Source: Bdellovibrionaceae bacterium UBA1609 (GTDB taxonomy: Bacteria; Bdellovibrionota; Bdellovibrionia; Bdellovibrionales; UBA1609). Taken from it: 64,000 nucleotides of DNA. The position numbers and the translations under genes were made by a program. Under the pieces are notes generated by a model. That model made no database searches, was not told where the DNA came from, and worked only from the letters and a program-made list of their open reading frames with translations. Where the stretch lies: the NCBI GenBank assembly GCA_002321895.1, contig DCMZ01000017.1, positions 186,001-250,000 of the forward strand, given 5' to 3'. Positions 18,411 to 28,129 of the stretch are shown here, piece by piece (the stretch's first letter is position 1; each line of letters starts with the position of its first letter).

Positions 18411-18977
18411 ATGGCTCTCACTTACACTCCCCCCGCAGAAAATGATTCACTATTGCCTGAATTTTCTGGAACTGCAGTGTCTGGAAAGACTATCACTGCC
18501 ACCGACTTTGAGACGTGCAAAGGCTTACTCGTAATGTTTATATGCAATCACTGTCCTTATGTGAAGGCCATAGAGAATCGACTGATTGATATTGGACGAG
18601 TTTTCAAAAGTTCTGACTTAGGTGTAATTGCAGTATGTAGTAATGATGCTGCGGACTATGAAGAAGACTCTTTTGCAAACATAAAGGCGCGATGGGAAGA
18701 ACTTAATTATCCTTTTGAATACATTTACGATGAGACTCAAGACATAGCTCGAGCCTTTGGTGCGGTTTGCACTCCAGATTTATTTCTTTTTCAAGGAAAA
18801 GGAAGCAAGAAGAACCTTTACTATAGAGGTCGATTAGATGATTCATGGAAAGACCCAAATACCGTTAAAACTGAGGACTTAAAAAACGCCATCGAAAGTC
18901 TTCTTAAAGATGAACCTGCGCCAAAGGAACAGATTTCATCAATGGGTTGTTCCATTAAGTGGAAATCTCATGAATAA
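18411..18977 (+). CDS. Thioredoxin-fold redox protein (AhpC/TlpA-like)
   Basis: A 188-residue thioredoxin-fold protein with the active-site block CNHCPYVKA near residues 44-52, a variant CxxC. It belongs to the group of cytoplasmic thioredoxin-like proteins often annotated as thioredoxin family or redoxin; the conserved FGAVCTPDLFLF after it carries the cis-Pro loop. There is no signal peptide or membrane anchor. The stop overlaps the next start (ATGAATAA), so the GyrI-domain protein is translationally coupled. Its electron partner cannot be told from the sequence. Confidence 0.8.
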   Translation: MALTYTPPAENDSLLPEFSGTAVSGKTITATDFETCKGLLVMFICNHCPYVKAIENRLIDIGRVFKSSDLGVIAVCSNDAADYEEDSFANIKARWEELNYPFEYIYDETQDIARAFGAVCTPDLFLFQGKGSKKNLYYRGRLDDSWKDPNTVKTEDLKNAIESLLKDEPAPKEQISSMGCSIKWKSHE

Positions 18978-19521
18978 TCCCGTTCGTTATATAATTCTAG
19001 GCTTTGGCTTTTTCCTTATTTTTGTAGTTGGAACCATTTTATATAACATTGGTTTTTTTAAAGATGCTGTCATCGAAGGAACTCAAGAAGTTACCTTCAA
19101 TGGCGTATATAAAGATTATGTTGGACCCTACCATAAAGTCCTTCCTCTTTTTGAGGAGGTGGAACTGGCCGTTAAAAACCTAGGGAACTCTTGTTCTAAG
19201 ACTTATGGTGTTTATCTTGACGATCCTGACGAAGTGGATGCCGACCGCCTTCGAGCAAAAATTGGCTGTATCGTGGAAACTGAAGTGAAAGACCTACCCG
19301 AGGGCTTAAAATTTGAAACCGTAGGCCCCGCTCCCTTTTTAAAATTAAGTTTTGATGGTTCTCCAGCTGCAGGACCTCTCAAAGTCTACCCAAAAGCTGA
19401 CCAATGGATTTTAAATCAAGGCCTTCCAAAGTATGAATTTGTCCTAGAAATTTACATATCAGGCCCCAACGACGAATACGTTACTGAATATTACTTCCCG
19501 GTGACGAGAAAAGCCGAATAG
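18970..19521 (+). CDS. Membrane-anchored GyrI-like domain protein (TEX264-like)
   Basis: Residues about 6-28 form one membrane helix and the rest is a soluble GyrI-like effector-binding domain. The stretch GPYHKVLPLFEEV followed by GVYLDDPDEV and RAKIGCIVE follows the order seen in animal TEX264, which has the same plan of one helix followed by a GyrI-like domain. GyrI-like domains bind small hydrophobic molecules or hydrolyse some of them. I moved the start to ATG 18970, which overlaps the previous stop; the longer frame from 18910 lies within the redoxin gene. Function unknown; coupling to the redoxin suggests a shared job. Confidence 0.65.
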   Translation: MNNPVRYIILGFGFFLIFVVGTILYNIGFFKDAVIEGTQEVTFNGVYKDYVGPYHKVLPLFEEVELAVKNLGNSCSKTYGVYLDDPDEVDADRLRAKIGCIVETEVKDLPEGLKFETVGPAPFLKLSFDGSPAAGPLKVYPKADQWILNQGLPKYEFVLEIYISGPNDEYVTEYYFPVTRKAE

Positions 19522-19861
19522 AGCGCACTTTGACTTCGCTAAATACATTATAAATCTTACCTAAATCATTTCCTTTGCTATGGATTCAATCATCTATCGT
19601 TTCTATTTTTAACCGCTGCCCTACAGTCCCCATTGCCCATGCCCAAAATTGAAGGCTCCAGTGAAAGATTTACCTGAACTGTCTAATGAGTATTCGAAAT
19701 TAGGCATTCCTGCATGACTTTAAATTAGAAATTAGAACAGAACCCAATTTGGAGCCGGATTCTAGATATTTTATAATCCCATCATAATCAGCGGGGCTCA
19801 ATATAGGTGAATGAATAGCCTTGTGTTATTCTCAGCCCGACGGAAATTGAGGAGCATTTGA
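19522..19861. other. Intergenic region of 340 bases
   Basis: No gene of plausible size is seen on either strand. The only notable element is a sigma-70-like promoter at 19749-19777 pointing to the small secreted protein. A 16-codon frame at 19811 ends exactly where the next gene starts, but its ribosome site is badly spaced, so I do not call it. Confidence 0.5.
19749..19777 (+). promoter_or_regulatory. Sigma-70-type promoter candidate
   Basis: TTGGAG, a 17-base spacer and a perfect TATAAT lie about 85 bases upstream of the small secreted protein gene. The -10 box is consensus and the -35 box is partial. Confidence 0.45.
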
Positions 19862-20242
19862 ATGAGAGTTATAATTTTGTTGTCCCTATTGTTTTCAGCC
19901 TCTATGAGCTTTGCCTCCCTTGAAGTGGATACTAATGGCGTAAGAGTAATTCAAAGTAATGAGCAAGAACCCTACCCTAATGAATTTAAAAAAGTACAAG
20001 ATCTGAATGAAGACGAGCAGGAGCTATACACGGCATGTGAATCTTACTATCCCTACCAGGTGCGTGAAGCCGTTAGTAATGCAAGAGAAAGACAAGCCTC
20101 TCGTATTGAAAAAGGTCATCAGCCATTGCCTCAATCTACGGACGAATTGCGCGAGCGCGGTGGATGTGAAGACCTCATAAAAGTTTATGTATCGATGGGC
20201 CATTCAGCCAACACAATTTTGGGTATTGTATTCAGCCGGTAA
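19862..20242 (+). CDS. Small secreted protein of unknown function
   Basis: A 126-residue protein with a clear signal peptide (MRVIILLSLLFSASMSFA, cleavage probably after residue 18) and two Cys in the mature part (in TACESY and GGCED), which could form a disulfide. The mature protein is hydrophilic and rich in Glu and Arg. I recognise no family. The start has a GAGGAG site 8 bases upstream. It is a single-gene unit with its own promoter upstream and a strong terminator downstream. Confidence 0.7.
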   Translation: MRVIILLSLLFSASMSFASLEVDTNGVRVIQSNEQEPYPNEFKKVQDLNEDEQELYTACESYYPYQVREAVSNARERQASRIEKGHQPLPQSTDELRERGGCEDLIKVYVSMGHSANTILGIVFSR

Positions 20243-20263
20243 AGCATTTTAGGCAAATGGAAC

Positions 20264-20295
20264 AAAAAAAGGCGTCTTTAAGACGCCTTTTTTTT
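20264..20295. terminator. Bidirectional rho-independent terminator
   Basis: GGCGTCTT and AAGACGCC form a perfect 8-base stem around a single base, flanked by a run of A on one side and T on the other, between two convergent genes. It can stop transcription of both the small secreted protein and aconitase. Confidence 0.85.
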
Positions 20296-20317
20296 ACTAA
20301 AACTAGATAACCTTAAT

Positions 20318-22576
20318 TCACTGGGCTCTTAATTTATTCAATGCTGAACCCGCTTTAAACCATTCAATTTGTTCCGCATTGAAACTATGAGCCACTTCAA
20401 AACTATCTGTGGAACCATCTTCATGCGTGAGTTCAAGAGTTAGGTTTTTACCCGGAGCAAATCCATCTAATCCACGTATTGCTACTTTGTCTTTTTCTTG
20501 AACCTTGTCATAATCCGCTGGATTAACAAACGTCAGCCCCAGCACACCTTGTTTTTTAAGGTTCGTTTCATGGATTCGAGCAAAGCTTTTAACGATAACT
20601 GCCCGTGCACCAAGAAACCTTGGACACATGGCCGCGTGTTCACGGCTACTACCTTCACCGTAGTTATCGTCACCAAAAATAACCCATGGAATATTTTTAG
20701 ATTTATAGTTTCTAGCGATTTGAGCGAACTCCTTACCGGACTCACCTGACTCCAGGTCATTCCCTCTACCGATTTCGCTAGTAAAAGCATTGTTCGCACC
20801 AAGCAACATGTTGTTGGAAATATTATCCAAATGCCCCCTGTACTTCAACCAAGGTCCCGCAGGCGAGATATGATCCGTTGTACATTTACCAGACGCCTTG
20901 CAAAGGACATAAGCTCCTTCGAGGTCTTTTCCGTCCCAGGCAGCAAAAGGTTCTAGTAACTGTAAGCGTTCACTGTCAGAAGCTACTTTTACATCTACGC
21001 CAGAACCTTCTGGTTTTTTATAAGCTTCCGGGTCAGCTAAGAATCCATTGGCTGGAAGCTCTGGAGCCTCAGGAGCTTGAAGTTTAAATTTACCATTAGG
21101 CCCTTCAATTTCATCCCTTTGAGGGTCAAAATCGATTCTTCCAGACACTCCCAACGCCATTACGATCTCTGGGCTCGTGATAAAGGATAGAGTTTCTGGG
21201 TTGGCATCGTTTCGAGCACGAAAGTTACGGTTAAAGGAACTTACGATTGTGTTCTTATCTCCTTTTTCAATATCATCTCTACGCCACTGCCCAATACAAG
21301 GACCACAAGCATTAGATAACACCGTTGCGCCCACTTCATTTAGAGTTTCCATTTGCCCGTCACGCTCAATGGTCTTTTTGATTTGCGAAGAACCTGGGGA
21401 AACTAAGAAATGTTGTGGCATTTTAATGCCATTGTCTAAGGCCTGCTTTGCTACATGTGTAGCGCGACCAATATCTTCGTAAGAAGAGTTTGTACATGAG
21501 CCAATGAGTGCTGCAGACAATTTTGTTGGCCAGCCCTCTTTTTCACACGCTTCTCTCATAGCACTAAGAGGTCGAGCCGCATCCGGAGAGTGAGGTCCAA
21601 CAATGTGTGGTTCCAATGCACTTAAATCAATTTCAATCACTTCATCATAGTACTCACTAGGATTTTTTATTACCTCTTCATCTGCAGTGAGAAGATCTAA
21701 GTTTTTGTCTGCCACTGCAGCTAAAGCTTCTCGATGTGTGATTCCAAGATAAGTTTTCATACGGCTGTCATAAGGGAATACAGAACAAGTCGCACCCAAT
21801 TCAGCACCCATATTTGTGATTGTGCCTTTACCCGTACAAGATATGGACTCGCAGCCTTCACCAAAATACTCAACGATTTTGTTAGTTCCACCTTTTACCG
21901 TCATGATTCCACATAATTTCAAAATGACATCTTTGGCACTCGTCCAACCGGACATTTTACCTTTCAAATGAACACCAACAATCTTTGGATTTTTTACTTC
22001 CCAGGCCAATCCCGCCATGACGTCCGAAGCATCGGCTCCACCAACACCCACAGCAACCATCCCCAAACCCCCTGCGTTTGGAGTGTGGGAATCAGTACCG
22101 ATCATCATGCCGCCCGGAAATGCATAGTTCTCTAAAACCACCTGATGAATGATCCCAGCTCCAGGCTTCCAGAAACCGATTCCATATCGACTTGACACAC
22201 TTTCAAGAAAATCAAAAACTTCATTGTTTTCGGCCATAGCCACTTTCATGTCCTCAGTCATGCCCTCGTGAGCACGAATCAGGTGATCACAGTGTACCGT
22301 TGAAGGAACTGCGGCTTCTTCTTTGCCCGCCAACATAAATTGAAGCAAAGCCATTTGTGCAGTTGCATCCTGCATGGCCACTCGGTCAGGGTTTAATTGA
22401 AGAAAGCTCTTACCGCGAGTGAGGTCTTGATTTTTTGCATCAACAAGATGCCCATAAACAATTTTTTCAGCCAAGGTCAAAGGGCGATTCAATCGCTCCC
22501 GAATGACTTTTAAATTTTCTCTTGTGGACTGATAGGTCTTTTCCACTAACTCTGGCGTGGTCTCGATTTTTGCCAT
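20318..22576 (-). CDS. acn: Aconitate hydratase (mitochondrial type)
   Basis: Aconitase isomerises citrate and isocitrate in the TCA cycle using a [4Fe-4S] cluster. The 752-residue length and motifs match the mitochondrial-type family also found in Bdellovibrio-like and Bacteroidetes bacteria, shorter than AcnA of E. coli (about 890). Cluster ligands are visible in GSCTNSSYEDIGRA (near residue 360) and NACGPCIGQW (near 424), and the swivel domain carries GEGSSREHAA. It faces the porin gene across a 166-base gap that should hold both promoters, and ends at a shared terminator. Confidence 0.93.
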   Translation of the reverse strand: MAKIETTPELVEKTYQSTRENLKVIRERLNRPLTLAEKIVYGHLVDAKNQDLTRGKSFLQLNPDRVAMQDATAQMALLQFMLAGKEEAAVPSTVHCDHLIRAHEGMTEDMKVAMAENNEVFDFLESVSSRYGIGFWKPGAGIIHQVVLENYAFPGGMMIGTDSHTPNAGGLGMVAVGVGGADASDVMAGLAWEVKNPKIVGVHLKGKMSGWTSAKDVILKLCGIMTVKGGTNKIVEYFGEGCESISCTGKGTITNMGAELGATCSVFPYDSRMKTYLGITHREALAAVADKNLDLLTADEEVIKNPSEYYDEVIEIDLSALEPHIVGPHSPDAARPLSAMREACEKEGWPTKLSAALIGSCTNSSYEDIGRATHVAKQALDNGIKMPQHFLVSPGSSQIKKTIERDGQMETLNEVGATVLSNACGPCIGQWRRDDIEKGDKNTIVSSFNRNFRARNDANPETLSFITSPEIVMALGVSGRIDFDPQRDEIEGPNGKFKLQAPEAPELPANGFLADPEAYKKPEGSGVDVKVASDSERLQLLEPFAAWDGKDLEGAYVLCKASGKCTTDHISPAGPWLKYRGHLDNISNNMLLGANNAFTSEIGRGNDLESGESGKEFAQIARNYKSKNIPWVIFGDDNYGEGSSREHAAMCPRFLGARAVIVKSFARIHETNLKKQGVLGLTFVNPADYDKVQEKDKVAIRGLDGFAPGKNLTLELTHEDGSTDSFEVAHSFNAEQIEWFKAGSALNKLRAQ

Positions 22577-22742
22577 TAATTCTCCCTAAAATTTGCTTTG
22601 CATTTAAGCTTAGAACTTAATGGAAAGGGGCGGCATAAACAACGGCTAGCTTTATGCATTACATACAGAAACGCTGTCTGTTGTTGGAAGGGCAGAGATA
22701 TGAGTTAATAGACCTTCGACTCGGCAAGAAAGGATCCAACAG

Positions 22743-23879
22743 ATGGTCTACTTGAATACGCTTATCACTTTGATCGGTGTTATCTTCTGCATCCCCTCAC
22801 TGGCTCAACCCCTGACAAGTACTGTGTTGATTCCGAGCCCTAGTCCAATTTTAAATAAACCTCTGATGGATTGGAATTTTGATATCCGTTATCGTTTCCA
22901 AGCCAGGGATGACGCCTCCGTTTCTAACTACATCAGTAATTCGAATTCTCTACGCGCACGACTCAGTTTAGACATGCAACCGGATGACGACTTCCTGGTT
23001 CATGTAAGGTTTTCCACCGGACTAGGGGCTGCAAGTAATATTGAGCAACCTCTTGGAAAAGATGGCGACCTAGGAACAAAGAGTTTTGGATTGGATCGAG
23101 CCTCAATCCAGTGGCAGCCCAATGCCCACTGGGCAGTCACTGCAGGGAAATTTAAAAATGCTCTACATAAACCGGGAGCAAGCCAACTTCAGTGGGATAA
23201 CGACTACAACCCTGAAGGCTTCGCTATCAGTTATAGAATAAAGATTGGGGAACAATCTGAATTAAAATGGACAGCTATCAACTACCTTCTGGATACTACC
23301 ACTGATGAATCTACCTTTCCCGTGCTCTATGGCTTGCAAGCCACCTTTAGCCAGGACTTCAAAACCTTTAAATACACCCTCAATGCCGAAGGCTTACAAT
23401 ATCTCGACTTAGATTCCCGCCCGGTCTATGGAAACATAGGGACCAACACCCAAAGTGGTGACGCTTACGTTGTGGACTACAATATTGTGGGTGGAGGCAT
23501 CGATATCACTTACTTTGGACTCCCGCTGCCTCTTTTAGTGTATGGTGATTACGCCCATAATTCCATTTTAAGAGAAAATTCGACGGCCCACGAAGCCGGA
23601 GTTAAATATGGGGACCTGGCCAACAACTATGAGTGGCAATTTTTTGCCGCCTATAAAGAGGTGGGTAAAGATGCTTTTTTAGATCTTTTTTCAGAAGGTG
23701 CATTTATGGGTGGAGGCACTGACAACCGAGGCACAGTATTTGGAATTGGCTATCAAACCACTGACAATACCACCTTACAGTTTAATTATTTTAAAGGTGA
23801 ACGATACATCGCTCAGGGCGATGCCTCCCCTACCACTGATTTTGAACAGCTCCAAACTATGTTCACTGTGAAGTATTGA
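22743..23879 (+). CDS. Putative outer-membrane porin
   Basis: A 378-residue protein with a signal peptide (residues 1 to about 22, ending SLAQP) followed by alternating polar and aromatic strands ending in an aromatic-rich C-terminal strand (LQTMFTVKY), as expected for a beta-barrel. Stretches such as SLRARLSLDMQPDDDFLVHVRF and WAVTAGKFKNAL resemble the putative-porin family of delta-type proteobacteria. No substrate can be inferred. It stands alone, divergent from aconitase. Confidence 0.75.
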   Translation: MVYLNTLITLIGVIFCIPSLAQPLTSTVLIPSPSPILNKPLMDWNFDIRYRFQARDDASVSNYISNSNSLRARLSLDMQPDDDFLVHVRFSTGLGAASNIEQPLGKDGDLGTKSFGLDRASIQWQPNAHWAVTAGKFKNALHKPGASQLQWDNDYNPEGFAISYRIKIGEQSELKWTAINYLLDTTTDESTFPVLYGLQATFSQDFKTFKYTLNAEGLQYLDLDSRPVYGNIGTNTQSGDAYVVDYNIVGGGIDITYFGLPLPLLVYGDYAHNSILRENSTAHEAGVKYGDLANNYEWQFFAAYKEVGKDAFLDLFSEGAFMGGGTDNRGTVFGIGYQTTDNTTLQFNYFKGERYIAQGDASPTTDFEQLQTMFTVKY

Positions 23880-23957
23880 TTCGCAGTGAATCCTTAGTGA
23901 CACTTTTCCAATATAAAATAGATCTAGAGTTTTTCGAGTCAGGCATATGGAGATGGC

Positions 23958-26744
23958 TCAATCAGCTCCAAACATTATGGTTTCATCATTGTCGGCACCG
24001 TAGCTGTCTGTTTTTGGCTCGTACCAACCGGCAAATCGAAAATCTGCTTTAAACCGTGTACCCGCAGGTAAATTAGTGAATCTAAGCTTAAAAGGAGCAT
24101 ATGGGTTTGATCCGGACTGAACCATAGCATGAGTCGTTTCAGTACCATCAGGTGCGATCACTGTAATATCTCCTCCCTCTAATGATGCAAAGGCGATCCA
24201 TTCCGCTTGAACATTTAATCCATACTTTTTCTTCATCATTCCCACAGGAATAAATGGAGCACTACAATACCCGTTCGCATCCGCATTACTATTTGCCACA
24301 ACCGGCATGGATACGTCCGTAGATATAATCCGCAAAGAATGCTCTTGGTAATACCCAACAGTTCCTGCCCCAGCAATATTCTTAGCTTGATTCGCATTGG
24401 CCGTTCCGGACCCAGTGGAAGAGTCAGACCTATAAAAATTGTAAGACGTAGAGTCAAACTGAGTCGCTAAATAGGCGGATCTTGAAGGAATACCAAGAAT
24501 ATCCGAGCTCGCGGGCAACAATGGTTTTGGGTCAACAGCTCTCCCACCATTACTGGAAACGAAAAAAGCCACCATGAGTCCCGTACTCTCAATTCTAAAT
24601 CCTCCATTGTCTGCAAGCGAATAGGTGTCAGCCTCTCCTGCCTCGATAGTATAGCTTTGGATTTCAGTGTTGCCTTTATAGAATTTGATCGTATTCCCAT
24701 CCTCAAAAGAATAAAAACTGATTTCATGGGGATTATCTCTTGTACCGTTAAACACAAATGTCTTTCCCGCCCAGTCAGGAGTGTTCCATACTATGTTCCC
24801 CTTAAAATTATCTCCAGCACCACTATTTCCACGTCGACCGGCCACAAACAAAGGCTGGTCCGAAATAGCAATGTCATATTGTTCGCTATCAAAATTAATC
24901 ACTCCACCAGCAGGTACATTGACCCCAAGATTAATAATCTCTCCATTTCGCTCAATATCGATACTAGCAGCCTCTTCCTCTCCAATATTAACAATCGCGC
25001 TTTGGGTGGCTCCCCCTAAGTTCATCGCCTTATATTGAGTGGGATCAAAAAATGGATCATCAATTGTGGTTTCACCTTCTGCGATATTACTAGCAGGAGC
25101 CTGAGACCCATTGTAGGCAGTCACTCTAAACTCATAGATGGTTTGCTCTAGTAATCCGTCCACAGTCACTACAGTATCGCTATTCACACCATCATTAAAC
25201 ACCAACCAATCGGTCTCCCCCTTGGCTCTATACTCAACAAGGTAGTCCGTAATTGCCCGATGATTATTGAAAGGAGCTGTCCATCCAATGGTTAATTCAA
25301 AGGGTCCCGCACTGGAAACCCCAAGGTTTGAAATCGCCTCTGGCGGCCCTGGGGGCTGCCAATTATCCACTGATGTAACCGTTGAACTAACGTTTCCAGC
25401 CACATCAACGGCATAAATACTCGTATAATATTCAGTACCATTAGCGAAAACATAAGATCCAGCATCAAACTGCAACGGATTAGAAAGTCCCACGTTAGTA
25501 AATGGTACAATATTATCTGCAGTACCAAGTGTTCCAACAGCCAACATGTAGTGACTTAAAGAGCTATCCGTCGAATCGGTAAAATTCATTGTTGCGGCTA
25601 GCTCTTCCGTAGCGTCATTCTCAAAGCTAATGATCACCGGGTCCGTGGGTGCTGTATTATCCAAAACTGCTGAAACAGTTATAACATCTGATTCAACCAA
25701 GTACGGCAGACTGCGTGCCTGAACATGAAGATAGTAAGTCGAATCCCCTGTGGGCTGTGTGGCACTACTAACACCGCTATAGGCCTCTGAAGAAAAAGTA
25801 TGCGTTGAACTAGTGTTGATTGCATATCTGTATTCACAGGTTTGATCGCACCCCCAAGACCAGGTCTTTGAAGTTGTAGCCATCGAATCATCGGCCACAC
25901 CAGTAATAATTGGTGCCGCTGGTAAGACTCCTGTACCTTCTAAACTCATTGCAAGGGACTGTAATCCTGAGCCGTCATCAAATGAAAGGGAATAATCTTC
26001 ACTAAAACTGTTGTCGGCTGTAGGAGAAAACTCAAGAACGATAGAGCAAGAGGATCCTCCCGCAAGGGAAACGCCACAGTCTCCACCCGTTCCTGGATAA
26101 GCTCCACCTTTGTAAGAAAACTCGCTTGAAAGAATGGCTCCATCCATAGCCGTCGCGGAAGTCACTGAAGAGTTCAACACATTAAGAGTCAACTCTGCGG
26201 AGGTTCCTAAAGTCACCGAACCAAAATCTAAATTCGAACCCTCTACGAAACTTAATGCTGCAGTTGCAACACCCATTCCTGAAAGATCAATGTTCACAGA
26301 ATTGGTACCAGACCCTTCATTAAAAACCAAAGTCAGTGTTTCATTAGCTGCTCCGGTTGAAACTGGAGAAAAAACCACATCTAAAGTACAAGAGTTGCCA
26401 GCAGAAAGAGTTGCCCCACATGTTCCTGCACTACCAGGAAAAGCACCTCCCGCATACTTGATACTGTTGGGAAGCGGGTTTCCAAAAATGTCTGAGGCTG
26501 AACCATTCCCTGAATTTACAATTGTGATTGTTTGATTTTGACTAGAACCAACTACAACGTTTCCAAAATTCAATGTGGATGGGGTGGCAGATAGAACGGC
26601 TTCAAGTATGGGATCTAATGAGCCTGGATCCTCAATGGGATCCTCATCAACTTTCGGCTGGTCTCCACAACCAACAAGTAACGCTATAAATAGACCGAGA
26701 ATCAGCTTAACCAAATCTACACACCTTCTTAACATACGTACCAT
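23958..26744 (-). CDS. Large lipoprotein with choice-of-anchor D repeats and a fibronectin III domain
   Basis: A 928-residue lipoprotein: hydrophobic leader then the lipobox LLVGC with the lipidated Cys near residue 26. Two Ig-like choice-of-anchor D (ASPM/HYDIN-type) repeats follow at about 50-160 and 165-275, each with the LDFG-type strand and a GDCG or GTCG Cys turn, then a region with two paired Cys, a fibronectin III domain at about 468-560, and a 360-residue C-terminal part of unknown fold containing many Gly and aromatic residues. Such proteins are surface-exposed adhesins or scaffolds. It stands alone; its last bases are 78 from the porin gene, convergent. Confidence 0.75.
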   Translation of the reverse strand: MVRMLRRCVDLVKLILGLFIALLVGCGDQPKVDEDPIEDPGSLDPILEAVLSATPSTLNFGNVVVGSSQNQTITIVNSGNGSASDIFGNPLPNSIKYAGGAFPGSAGTCGATLSAGNSCTLDVVFSPVSTGAANETLTLVFNEGSGTNSVNIDLSGMGVATAALSFVEGSNLDFGSVTLGTSAELTLNVLNSSVTSATAMDGAILSSEFSYKGGAYPGTGGDCGVSLAGGSSCSIVLEFSPTADNSFSEDYSLSFDDGSGLQSLAMSLEGTGVLPAAPIITGVADDSMATTSKTWSWGCDQTCEYRYAINTSSTHTFSSEAYSGVSSATQPTGDSTYYLHVQARSLPYLVESDVITVSAVLDNTAPTDPVIISFENDATEELAATMNFTDSTDSSLSHYMLAVGTLGTADNIVPFTNVGLSNPLQFDAGSYVFANGTEYYTSIYAVDVAGNVSSTVTSVDNWQPPGPPEAISNLGVSSAGPFELTIGWTAPFNNHRAITDYLVEYRAKGETDWLVFNDGVNSDTVVTVDGLLEQTIYEFRVTAYNGSQAPASNIAEGETTIDDPFFDPTQYKAMNLGGATQSAIVNIGEEEAASIDIERNGEIINLGVNVPAGGVINFDSEQYDIAISDQPLFVAGRRGNSGAGDNFKGNIVWNTPDWAGKTFVFNGTRDNPHEISFYSFEDGNTIKFYKGNTEIQSYTIEAGEADTYSLADNGGFRIESTGLMVAFFVSSNGGRAVDPKPLLPASSDILGIPSRSAYLATQFDSTSYNFYRSDSSTGSGTANANQAKNIAGAGTVGYYQEHSLRIISTDVSMPVVANSNADANGYCSAPFIPVGMMKKKYGLNVQAEWIAFASLEGGDITVIAPDGTETTHAMVQSGSNPYAPFKLRFTNLPAGTRFKADFRFAGWYEPKTDSYGADNDETIMFGAD

Positions 26745-26886
26745 CGGTGTTAGTATGGCATACTTTGAAAATATCAGGGGGTTATGAGGATTTTAGGAAG
26801 AAATCTTGATAAATTTGGTTCAATATAAAACGAATCGCCTTAAGCAAATACTTAGGCATTCTTAACACTCATGTATCAATAGGATA

Positions 26887-26946
26887 CGGACATACTTTTG
26901 GGATTTAGTGCAGAATAAGAATCTTATCATCTGAAAAGTATGTCCG
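26887..26946. repeat. Nested inverted repeat downstream of topoisomerase VI
   Basis: CGGACATACTTTT (26887-26899) is repeated inverted and perfect at 26934-26946, with a second palindrome ATAAGA-A-TCTTAT in the middle. The structure lies between the end of the top6A gene and the start of the lipoprotein gene. There is no T run, so it is not an ordinary terminator; an operator or an element end are alternatives. Confidence 0.6.
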
Positions 26947-26957
26947 CTCGCTTTAAT

Positions 26958-28118
26958 TTAAACGTAACTTCCCGTTTTAATTTTATCTAAAATGATTTTT
27001 TCCGTTTTATGTGGATCTTTTGGATCTACTGAAAAGAGAGCCTGTTGTTCACAACGAATCTTCTCTTTGATTAACCATTTTAAAATGGCAGATACGTCCT
27101 TATTTTTCTTATCTCGAAAGAAAGGGTCGTTTTCCAATGCATCCTTTGCCTTTTTTAGAGACCGTGCTTCACTGGCGTTCTTATCATTAACACTATAACA
27201 ATGAAGATCATATTTTCTAACATCCTCAGGCAAAATCCCTAAAAATCGTACTTCAGGCGCAGAAAAGTCAGAATTTCGAATCAAACTCGCAGCAGAACCA
27301 GCTTTAAGCGTACGGTAAATATTCTGAAGTGTGTACGCATCCAGATCTCCAAAGAAAAATATTGGCACACTCAATTGATCCGAAATCGTCTTACACCAAG
27401 CCCGAACAGCATTACTTGGAACACCCCCGGCACCCATAACAATACAGTTATTTCTGCGAGTCATTCCATTGGCAACTAATGTGTTCGCTGTACCTTCCGA
27501 TTCAACCACTAGACAAAACTTTATTTTTTTAGTGGCTTTTAACTTTAGACTTTGAGGACGGTTTTTAGGCTGAAATGGTGCCGTTCCTAAATTGGCCAAA
27601 TCTACAGATGTTTTGGATCCATCCAATAGAGTTTCCGTGACACTTAAACACTGTGAGTAGGTTTGCCCACCACGATCATTGGCGAAACAGTTCATTTCTT
27701 CACGATAGACCTGCATCATATCGCAGATAAACTCAACGACGGCATCGGACTCTGTCTGCTCTTCAAAATCTAAGGCTTTAAATCCCCTATCACTTTTCAC
27801 CAAACCTTTTGCCATATAATACAATTCACGCTTGGTGTTTACAGCGCCTGTTTTTATATTGTTTAACAAAATCTCCAGCATAAAAACGGTTCGAGCTAAC
27901 TTTTGAACCGACGAAACATTGAGCTCGGTCTTAACAGTCTTTTTACCTGGGGTTAAATAGCCAACCTTGGGATTGTAAAAGGAATTATCGAGACTACACT
28001 TAATGGCCTCGAGTAAAGGCTTTTTACCTTTCTCCAAATCTCGAAGCATGCGGTCGCAAAGCTCTTTTGCATCTTTAGGAATATTTCTGTTGGACTCTCT
28101 CACCTTCATTAAAGCCAT
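26958..28118 (-). CDS. top6A: DNA topoisomerase VI subunit A (Spo11-like)
   Basis: The cleavage subunit of type IIB topoisomerase VI, 386 residues, the archaeal length. The winged-helix part carries NTKRELYYMAK at residues 94-104; the second Tyr (Tyr101) is the expected DNA-linking residue, as in Spo11. The Toprim domain follows with FCLVVESEGTANTL (Glu) and FFFGDLDAYTLQ (DxD) that bind magnesium. The enzyme makes double-strand breaks to pass one duplex through another. It lies 11 bases after the B subunit gene in the usual B-A order. Common in archaea and plants, sporadic in bacteria, so transfer is likely. Confidence 0.92.
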   Translation of the reverse strand: MALMKVRESNRNIPKDAKELCDRMLRDLEKGKKPLLEAIKCSLDNSFYNPKVGYLTPGKKTVKTELNVSSVQKLARTVFMLEILLNNIKTGAVNTKRELYYMAKGLVKSDRGFKALDFEEQTESDAVVEFICDMMQVYREEMNCFANDRGGQTYSQCLSVTETLLDGSKTSVDLANLGTAPFQPKNRPQSLKLKATKKIKFCLVVESEGTANTLVANGMTRRNNCIVMGAGGVPSNAVRAWCKTISDQLSVPIFFFGDLDAYTLQNIYRTLKAGSAASLIRNSDFSAPEVRFLGILPEDVRKYDLHCYSVNDKNASEARSLKKAKDALENDPFFRDKKNKDVSAILKWLIKEKIRCEQQALFSVDPKDPHKTEKIILDKIKTGSYV

Positions 28119-28129
28119 ATTTCAACTCC

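Noticed and set aside
19811..19861. Leader peptide frame of 16 codons before the small secreted protein
   Set aside because: The ribosome site lies too close to the start and the peptide has no recognisable feature such as runs of one amino acid.
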